Assembly (NCBI GenBank): GCA_009774735.1
Contig: VSOH01000035.1
Location: 1 to 11,352 of the forward strand
Reading direction: 5' to 3'
Length of the DNA stretch: 11,352 nucleotides
From: Clostridiales bacterium
Lineage (GTDB): Bacteria > Bacillota_A > Clostridia > Oscillospirales > Acutalibacteraceae
The notes beneath the pieces are model-generated. The model was given only the letters and a program-made list of their open reading frames with translations, was not told where the DNA came from and did not search any database. Below, piece by piece: positions 6,672 through 11,352 of this stretch; position 1 is the first letter of the stretch, and each line of letters begins with the position of its first letter. The translations under genes were made by a program, and so were the position numbers.

Positions 6672-6812
6672 ATGGATGATAAATGGAAGGAATTCTGGAG
6701 CAGTGGCTCTGTTAACGATTATTTAAGTTATAAGGAAAATGAAAAGGTGAGTGATGATGGCAACCACTACCAAGGGCTTAGTAATAAGGGAACAGACAAT
6801 AGGGGAGAGTGA
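6672..6812 (+). CDS. yqzL: YqzL-like small protein (46 residues)
   Basis: A 46-codon gene runs from ATG 6672 to TGA 6810-6812 between era and recO. The product begins MDDKWKEFWSSGSVNDYLSY and is followed by K-E-N-E-K. The tryptophan-rich start, the S-G-S/T-G-N-like turn, a tyrosine-leucine step and the K-E-x-E-K segment recall the YqzL family, whose members are ~45-50 residues and sit in this same place in Bacillus and Clostridia. A G-rich SD-like GTGGGGTG lies about 7 bases upstream. Codons after about residue 25 overlap recO in another frame and look less family-like, so the conserved part is probably the first half. The recO SD lies inside this gene, which suggests coupling. The function of YqzL is not known. 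Too short for most length cut-offs, it is supported mainly by position and sequence character. Confidence 0.72.
   Translation: MDDKWKEFWSSGSVNDYLSYKENEKVSDDGNHYQGLSNKGTDNRGE
6744..6749 (+). promoter_or_regulatory. Shine-Dalgarno of recO inside yqzL
   Basis: AAGGTG is 7 bases from the ATG at 6757, 4 from the ATG at 6754 and 1 from the GTG at 6751. The spacing favours 6757. Confidence 0.6.
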
Positions 6813-7491
6813 CCGTTTAGTTACTCTCCTTACTGCTGATTATGGACTTGTTCGTGCCTTTGTCCGCGGTGCCAAGCAGATTAAAAACAGGCTTGCATCG
6901 TCAACATCACTTTTTGCTTACAGTGATTTTTCACTTTACCGTGGAAAAGATGCTTTTATAGTGGATAATGCAACACCTATTGAGGTGTTTTTTGATTTAA
7001 GATTTGATATAGTAAAACTGTCTCTTGCTCAGTATTTTGCACAGCTTGCCTATGAGGTAGGTGAGGAGGAGCAGCCTGCGGAAGAAATGCTTTCTGTTAT
7101 GCTTAATTCACTTCATCTGCTTTGCAACAGCAGCAAGGATATAAGGCTGATTAAAGCAGCCGTTGAATTTCGATTGATGTCCCTTGGCGGTTATATGCCA
7201 AGTATTTTAGCCTGTGCAAAATGCTCTGTATATGAAACGGATTTAATGTATTTTGATACAATGAACGGTTTGATTTATTGTGAAAACTGTGGTGTGCCGG
7301 GCTCAACACCCTGCCCTAAAAATGTTATAACAGCCGTTCGGTTTGTTTGCCTTACCGAGCCTAAAAAGATTTTTTCATTTACCCTCAGTGAGGAAAATCT
7401 TAACCTTTTATGCGACATCAGTGAAAAATATATGATGTCAAGAATACAGAAGAATTTGCCGACATTAGCGTTTTATAAAGGAATAGTATAA
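6757..7491 (+). CDS. recO: DNA repair protein RecO
   Basis: RecO loads RecA with RecF/RecR on SSB-coated single-stranded DNA and anneals strands. The 244-residue protein starts with the family pattern M-A-T-T-T-K-G-L-V-I-R. An N-terminal OB-fold domain follows (about 1-80), with G-E-S-D-R-L-V-T-L-L-T at 16-26, then a helical domain. A C4 zinc motif is formed by C-A-K-C (153-156) and C-E-N-C (175-178). Length and layout match Firmicutes RecO. Three consecutive start triplets (GTG 6751, ATG 6754, ATG 6757) are in frame; I choose 6757 from SD spacing and the family N-terminus. It overlaps the yqzL-like gene by 56 bases, and its stop overlaps the mutS2 ATG (TAATG). Confidence 0.94.
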   Translation: MATTTKGLVIREQTIGESDRLVTLLTADYGLVRAFVRGAKQIKNRLASSTSLFAYSDFSLYRGKDAFIVDNATPIEVFFDLRFDIVKLSLAQYFAQLAYEVGEEEQPAEEMLSVMLNSLHLLCNSSKDIRLIKAAVEFRLMSLGGYMPSILACAKCSVYETDLMYFDTMNGLIYCENCGVPGSTPCPKNVITAVRFVCLTEPKKIFSFTLSEENLNLLCDISEKYMMSRIQKNLPTLAFYKGIV

Positions 7492-9863
7492 TGGATAAAA
7501 ATTTTAAAACACTTGAATTGGATATAATTTTGGAAAAGCTGGCGAATGAATGTACCTGCGACGATGCAAAGGATTTAGCACGGAATCTGAAGCCCTGTAC
7601 CGATTTAAATGAGGTTGAGCTTTTGCTCAGTCAGACCGAGGATGCCTTTTCACTTCTGGCTCGCTTCGGCGGTCTGTCATTCTCCGGACTTAAAAATGTT
7701 AATAATCCGCTGCACAGAGCGGCGGCAGGCGGTTCGCTTAATCCCAAGGAACTGCTTGATATAGGATACTGCTTAAGGTCAATCCGTGCCCTTGATGAGT
7801 GGCATGGTCACTGCAGCGGTGTAAGAACAAATCTTGATTTTTTCTTTGAGGGTATTACCACGAATAAATACCTTGAAACAAAGATATTCATCTCAATTAT
7901 CAGTGAGGAGGAAATAGCCGATAAAGCCAGTGAGCTTTTGTCAGACATAAGAAGAAAAATCAGGTCAAAGGAAAGCTCAATCCGTGAAAAGCTTGACGGA
8001 ATGCTCCATTCCGCCCACTATCAGCCATACTTGCAGGAGGCTATTGTTACGCAGCGTAACGGCCGCTTTGTTGTGCCTGTTAAGGCAGAGCACAGGGGTA
8101 ATGTTCCGGGTCTTGTTCACGATACATCTTCAACAGGTGCAACTGTGTTTGTTGAGCCTTCCTCGGTTGTGGATGCCAACAATGATATCAAGGTTCTGCA
8201 GGGCAAAGAGCGTGATGAGATTATGCGTATACTTTTTGAGCTTTCTGCCGAGGCAGGGGAGTTTGCTGAGAGTATCAAGCATTCGTTTAACTGTGCTGTT
8301 ATGCTGAATCTGATTTTTGCCAAGGCTCATCTTGCCTATAAAATGAAAGCAACAAAACCTCTCCTGAATAATGAAGGTATAATTCAGCTGAAAAAAGCAC
8401 GTCATCCCCTTATTGATAAAAACAAGGTTGTGCCGACTGACATTATCTTGGGTGAGGAGTATGACACGCTCGTAATCACAGGTCCTAACACAGGCGGTAA
8501 AACAGTTACACTTAAAACCCTGGGTCTGCTCAGTGCCATGGCAATGTGCGGTCTGCTGCTGCCTGTTGCCGACAGGTCAAGACTTGCAGTCTTTGATAAA
8601 ATTCTGGTTGATATCGGTGATGAGCAGAGTATTGCCCAGTCGCTTTCAACTTTTTCTGCTCATATGGTCAATATTATTGATATTATGTCAAAGGCAGATC
8701 ATAATTCACTTGTACTTATTGATGAGCTTGGTGCAGGCACTGACCCTGTTGAGGGTGCCGCTCTTGCTGTTTCTATCATAGAAAAGCTACGGGCACAGGG
8801 GGCAACCATTGCTTCCACAACGCACTATGCAGAGCTTAAGGCATATGCACTTGAAACAGCGGGCGTAACCAATGGCTGCTGTGAGTTTGATGTTGATACT
8901 TTAAGACCTACATACAGGCTGCTTATCGGTGTCCCGGGAAGATCAAATGCTTTTGCAATCACCACACATCTTGGTATGGATAAATCGGTTGTTGACAGTG
9001 CCAAGGCTATTGTAGGCAGTGATAACCGTGATTTTGAAGCAGTGCTTGAAAAGCTTGAGGAGTCAAGGCAGGCATTGGAGGATGAACGTAAAATTGCCGA
9101 GGAAATGACGGCGAGAGCAAAGAAGATTGAGGAAAGAGCACAGAGTGAAAGGGATAAAATTGAAACCCTTAAGCAGCGTGAGCTTGACAAGGCAAAGCGT
9201 GAGGCTGAAAAGCTGATTGATGCTGCAAAACGTAAATCAAGCGAATTTCTGCTTGAGCTTGAAAAGCTGAAAAGAGAGCAGAACAGTTCAAATGCGACGG
9301 AGATTGCCCGCAAAACCCGCCGAGCTGTTAAAAACCAGATGGGCGAAATGGATGAGCTTGTTAACCCGATGGAGCTTGCCGATAACTGGGACGATGATTA
9401 TAAGCTGCCGAGAAAGCCTGTGGCTGGTGACAGGGTTGTAATCCGTGGTATCGGTGAGGGTGAAATTGTTGAGATAAAAGAAAATAATATTCTTGTTAAA
9501 TCAGGGCTTTTGAAAACACGTGTTAAAATGGGTGATATTATGCTTCTTGATAAGCCGGTAAAAAAGCAGAAATCTGCTCAGCACAATGTGTACCGTACCT
9601 CATCAAGGGTAGATGCCGATGTGAAAACGGAGATTGATCTCAGGGGCAATATGGTTGATGAGGCACTGGGTGAGCTTGGACTCTTTATTGATAAGTGCGT
9701 CCTCAACAGTATTGAGGAAATCCGAATTATTCACGGCAAGGGAACAGGTGCGTTGAGAGCGGCTGTTACGGATTATCTCAGAACACATCCGAATATCTCA
9801 GAATACCGCCTCGGCAAATATGGCGAGGGCGAAAACGGTGTAACGATTGCAAAACTTAAATAA
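7491..9863 (+). CDS. mutS2: MutS2 (RqcU-type) ATPase with Smr endonuclease domain
   Basis: MutS2 is a cytoplasmic homodimeric ABC-type ATPase. Proteins of the family have been reported to suppress homologous recombination and, in Bacillus, to split or cleave at collided ribosomes. The 790-residue protein has the core MutS2 layout. The lever/clamp helices cover about 1-300. Walker A is G-P-N-T-G-G-K-T at 331-338, and Walker B plus signature L-V-L-I-D-E-L-G-A-G-T-D-P at 407-419. A long charged coiled coil spans about 515-610. A small KOW-like beta segment near 643-688 contains V-A-G-D-R-V-V. A C-terminal Smr domain (about 713-790) shows D-L-R-G (716-719) and H-G-K-G-T-G (748-753), both needed for Smr nuclease activity. 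It lacks the MutS mismatch-recognition domain. AAAGGA at 7478-7483 is the SD. It is the last gene of the operon, followed by a strong terminator. Confidence 0.97.
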   Translation: MDKNFKTLELDIILEKLANECTCDDAKDLARNLKPCTDLNEVELLLSQTEDAFSLLARFGGLSFSGLKNVNNPLHRAAAGGSLNPKELLDIGYCLRSIRALDEWHGHCSGVRTNLDFFFEGITTNKYLETKIFISIISEEEIADKASELLSDIRRKIRSKESSIREKLDGMLHSAHYQPYLQEAIVTQRNGRFVVPVKAEHRGNVPGLVHDTSSTGATVFVEPSSVVDANNDIKVLQGKERDEIMRILFELSAEAGEFAESIKHSFNCAVMLNLIFAKAHLAYKMKATKPLLNNEGIIQLKKARHPLIDKNKVVPTDIILGEEYDTLVITGPNTGGKTVTLKTLGLLSAMAMCGLLLPVADRSRLAVFDKILVDIGDEQSIAQSLSTFSAHMVNIIDIMSKADHNSLVLIDELGAGTDPVEGAALAVSIIEKLRAQGATIASTTHYAELKAYALETAGVTNGCCEFDVDTLRPTYRLLIGVPGRSNAFAITTHLGMDKSVVDSAKAIVGSDNRDFEAVLEKLEESRQALEDERKIAEEMTARAKKIEERAQSERDKIETLKQRELDKAKREAEKLIDAAKRKSSEFLLELEKLKREQNSSNATEIARKTRRAVKNQMGEMDELVNPMELADNWDDDYKLPRKPVAGDRVVIRGIGEGEIVEIKENNILVKSGLLKTRVKMGDIMLLDKPVKKQKSAQHNVYRTSSRVDADVKTEIDLRGNMVDEALGELGLFIDKCVLNSIEEIRIIHGKGTGALRAAVTDYLRTHPNISEYRLGKYGEGENGVTIAKLK

Positions 9864-9869
9864 TATAAG

Positions 9870-9903
9870 AAAAGACTTGTTCAAAAATGAACAAGTCTTT
9901 TTT
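9870..9903. terminator. Rho-independent terminator, probably bidirectional
   Basis: A perfect 13-base-pair stem, AAAGACTTGTTCA (9871-9883) with its complement at 9888-9900, closes on an AAAA loop (9884-9887). It is followed by a T run to 9903 on the plus strand, just after the mutS2 stop. Read on the minus strand it begins 2 bases beyond the stop of the convergent gene and ends in TTTTCTTAT. It can therefore end both transcripts. Confidence 0.9.
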
Positions 9904-9904
9904 G

Positions 9905-11352
9905 TTAATCGTATGTTGGAAGATAGTCATCAAAATTAATAAGATTTCCATCTTTATCCCAATTTGTTTCTAATGATTTTGTGAATTTGACACCGTCGCT
10001 GTTATAATAATATGGTTCGTTCGGATTTCGCTTTTTGAGTGCCTCATCGCCAACATAAAAATATAAATTGCTGTTTTCATCAATATATCCGAAATCAGCT
10101 TCATATTTTTCTCCGTTCAAGCCTATTAAATAATATAGCTTGTTTTCTTCGTCATATTCAAATCTGAATCTTGTTCCGTTTTTAGTGAAATACGGAATAT
10201 CTTCATAATCTTTATATGCAGTACCATTTCGGTCAAAGTATACCAAATCCGGTTCAAATCTCGTTTTTCGCCAATTACCGCCATAGCTTGAAACATATTT
10301 TTCTTCTGCTTCTTCCATGCTTTCAATAGAGAAAAACTTGATGTTGGTTTTAGAGAAGAAAATAATTAAAGTTGAATCCTTGTACTTTTTTTTCATAAAT
10401 AGCAAATCGTCGGATAATTGATAAATGAATAAATCATTATAACGCTTGTTAATGCTTTCCTCAGTTAAATCACTTCCGTCAAATTCAAATGATGAAAAGA
10501 TGTGACCAGGTGTATATGGTTCGGAATACACTGAATCAAATACAGATTTTACTAAATTCCTGTATTCGTTATATGAATATCCGGGACCATGTGCTTGACA
10601 GTTGAATTTCTTAGAAATGTCATCTTTGTCTGCATTTGGATTTTCTTTAAAGAACTCGACTATATTTTGTTTTTGCTTTTCTATTGATATATATTTTTCT
10701 GAACGAAGTGTAATATTAAAATCTGTGTCAAATGCATTTTCATTATTGCCTGCAGTAAAAGTGTATACCAATTCACTATCGTGATTTTTTTGATTGTTTG
10801 ATGGTGTGATGTATAGATTTTTAGGCAGATAAGTATTGAAAAATTCTAAATACTCTTCGTTATCTTTTGTTGTAGATGTGAAGTTATATATTTTATCAAG
10901 CTCGTCAGGCTTAATGCGAAGCTTAGCAAGTGATATTGAATCGTAACCATTTTTATATTTGCCTAAATTAGCAACAGCCAAATTAACTATATAGTCACTT
11001 TGCTTTTCGGCAGATTCGGGGAATGTATTCAGAATCGCATTTGCAAATATTTTTCTTAATCTGTCTGTTGCAGTTTCTTTTTTGTTTTCATCCTCTTCAT
11101 CGATATTAAAGCTTATTGTAATATTTCCGATGTCACTGCTGAAACTGTAACCGATTGTTTTGTTATCCTTTTTAGTTTCTGTAAAATCTTTGGAACTTTG
11201 GTTTACATAGCTGACAATATCGTCAACGGTTTCGCATTTTTCAGTAATATCAAGTACTAAATTATAATCATTTCGGTATTTTTCTTTAATTGTATTTTGG
11301 AAAAAGAAAAATCTTGTAGAACAAAGTGCACTGAGAACAAAAAGTATAATTG
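9905..11352 (-). CDS. Unrecognised membrane-anchored protein with C-terminal hairpin-like repeats, N-terminus cut by window edge
   Basis: I do not recognise this family. The minus-strand frame is open from the TAA at 9905-9907 to the right edge, giving 481 visible residues. An internal TTG at 10979-10981 could be taken as a start but has no SD, and coding character continues upstream. The visible N-terminus is hydrophobic (I-I-L-F-V-L-S-A-L-C-S-T, then R-F-F-F-F), consistent with the end of a single membrane segment. A long polar, lysine- and acid-rich part follows and was probably exported. At about 366-473 there are at least six short degenerate units with an aromatic or hydrophobic residue, a polar D/N turn (usually with G) and a second aromatic: FDRNGTAY, FTKNGTRF, IGLNGEKY, IDENSNLYFY, YNSDGVKF and WDKDGNLI. 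These look like consecutive beta-hairpins. The gene is AT-rich: 17 G+C in 10621-10680, against 30 in 9061-9120 within mutS2. It converges on mutS2 and is not part of that operon. Confidence 0.8.
   Translation of the reverse strand, partial: IILFVLSALCSTRFFFFQNTIKEKYRNDYNLVLDITEKCETVDDIVSYVNQSSKDFTETKKDNKTIGYSFSSDIGNITISFNIDEEDENKKETATDRLRKIFANAILNTFPESAEKQSDYIVNLAVANLGKYKNGYDSISLAKLRIKPDELDKIYNFTSTTKDNEEYLEFFNTYLPKNLYITPSNNQKNHDSELVYTFTAGNNENAFDTDFNITLRSEKYISIEKQKQNIVEFFKENPNADKDDISKKFNCQAHGPGYSYNEYRNLVKSVFDSVYSEPYTPGHIFSSFEFDGSDLTEESINKRYNDLFIYQLSDDLLFMKKKYKDSTLIIFFSKTNIKFFSIESMEEAEEKYVSSYGGNWRKTRFEPDLVYFDRNGTAYKDYEDIPYFTKNGTRFRFEYDEENKLYYLIGLNGEKYEADFGYIDENSNLYFYVGDEALKKRNPNEPYYYNSDGVKFTKSLETNWDKDGNLINFDDYLPTYD

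Noticed and set aside
8825..9313. A 162-codon open frame antisense to mutS2
   Set aside because: It is a serine/alanine-rich shadow of the charged coiled coil on the other strand, with no SD or recognisable motif.
9905..10981. Start of the convergent unknown gene at TTG 10979-10981
   Set aside because: There is no SD before it, and the same frame continues without a stop to the window edge with protein-like sequence and a hydrophobic segment.
11309..11343. Lipoprotein signal (lipobox) in the unknown protein near S-A-L-C
   Set aside because: The residues before Cys are S-A-L, not the L-[AS]-[GA] pattern of a lipobox, and the N-terminus is not visible.
1..11352. CRISPR array, insertion sequence, tRNA or defence island
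   Set aside because: No regularly spaced repeats, transposase-like frames, terminal inverted repeats or tRNA-like folds were noticed on reading either strand.

Overview
The window looks like chromosomal DNA of a low-to-moderate GC Gram-positive anaerobe of the Clostridia, probably of the Oscillospiraceae/Ruminococcaceae type. This is an inference from the Firmicutes-type gene order phoH-ybeY-era-yqzL-recO, the presence of MutS2 with an Smr domain, Gram-positive-like Shine-Dalgarno (SD) sites and sigma-A-like promoters. No rRNA, tRNA, CRISPR array, insertion sequence or attachment site was seen.

Region 1 (1-3356, minus strand) is a tight operon read leftwards out of the window. It encodes an FkbM-type methyltransferase, a TauE/SafE-family anion permease, a type I (formylglycine) sulfatase with no signal peptide, and the first ~45 codons of a probable MFS/GPH-like transporter. 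The gaps are only 17-18 bases. Together they suggest uptake of a small sulfated compound, desulfation in the cytoplasm, and export of the released sulfur oxyanion. The link of the methyltransferase to this job is unclear. The transporter frame has a good SD but no usable start codon where one is expected.

Region 2 (3357-3465) is a divergent promoter region. Two sigma-A-like promoters face apart and their -35 hexamers lie on top of one another, so the sulfatase operon and the housekeeping operon probably compete for polymerase.

Region 3 (3466-9863, plus strand) is a housekeeping operon with overlapping or near-overlapping genes: a soluble CBS-pair/CorC (YbeX-like) protein, PhoH, the endoribonuclease YbeY, the GTPase Era, a 46-codon YqzL-like gene, RecO and MutS2. 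YbeY and Era act in 16S rRNA maturation, PhoH and YbeX are their usual companions, RecO acts in recombinational repair, and MutS2 has been linked to recombination control and to rescue of collided ribosomes. The small yqzL gene overlaps the start of recO by 56 bases.

Region 4 (9870-11352) has a strong hairpin terminator that can serve both strands. It is followed by a convergent minus-strand gene for an unrecognised, apparently membrane-anchored protein. That frame stays open to the right edge (481 codons visible, N-terminus missing) and its last ~105 residues carry short degenerate hairpin-like repeats. By sampled base counts it is clearly more AT-rich than the housekeeping operon, and is the most accessory-looking coding sequence here.

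I did not find a clearly new defence or mobile system. The most interesting items are the cytoplasmic sulfatase/TauE/FkbM operon with its start-less transporter, the superposed divergent promoters, the soluble YbeX-like protein at the head of the operon, the yqzL-recO overlap, and the repeat-bearing unknown protein.
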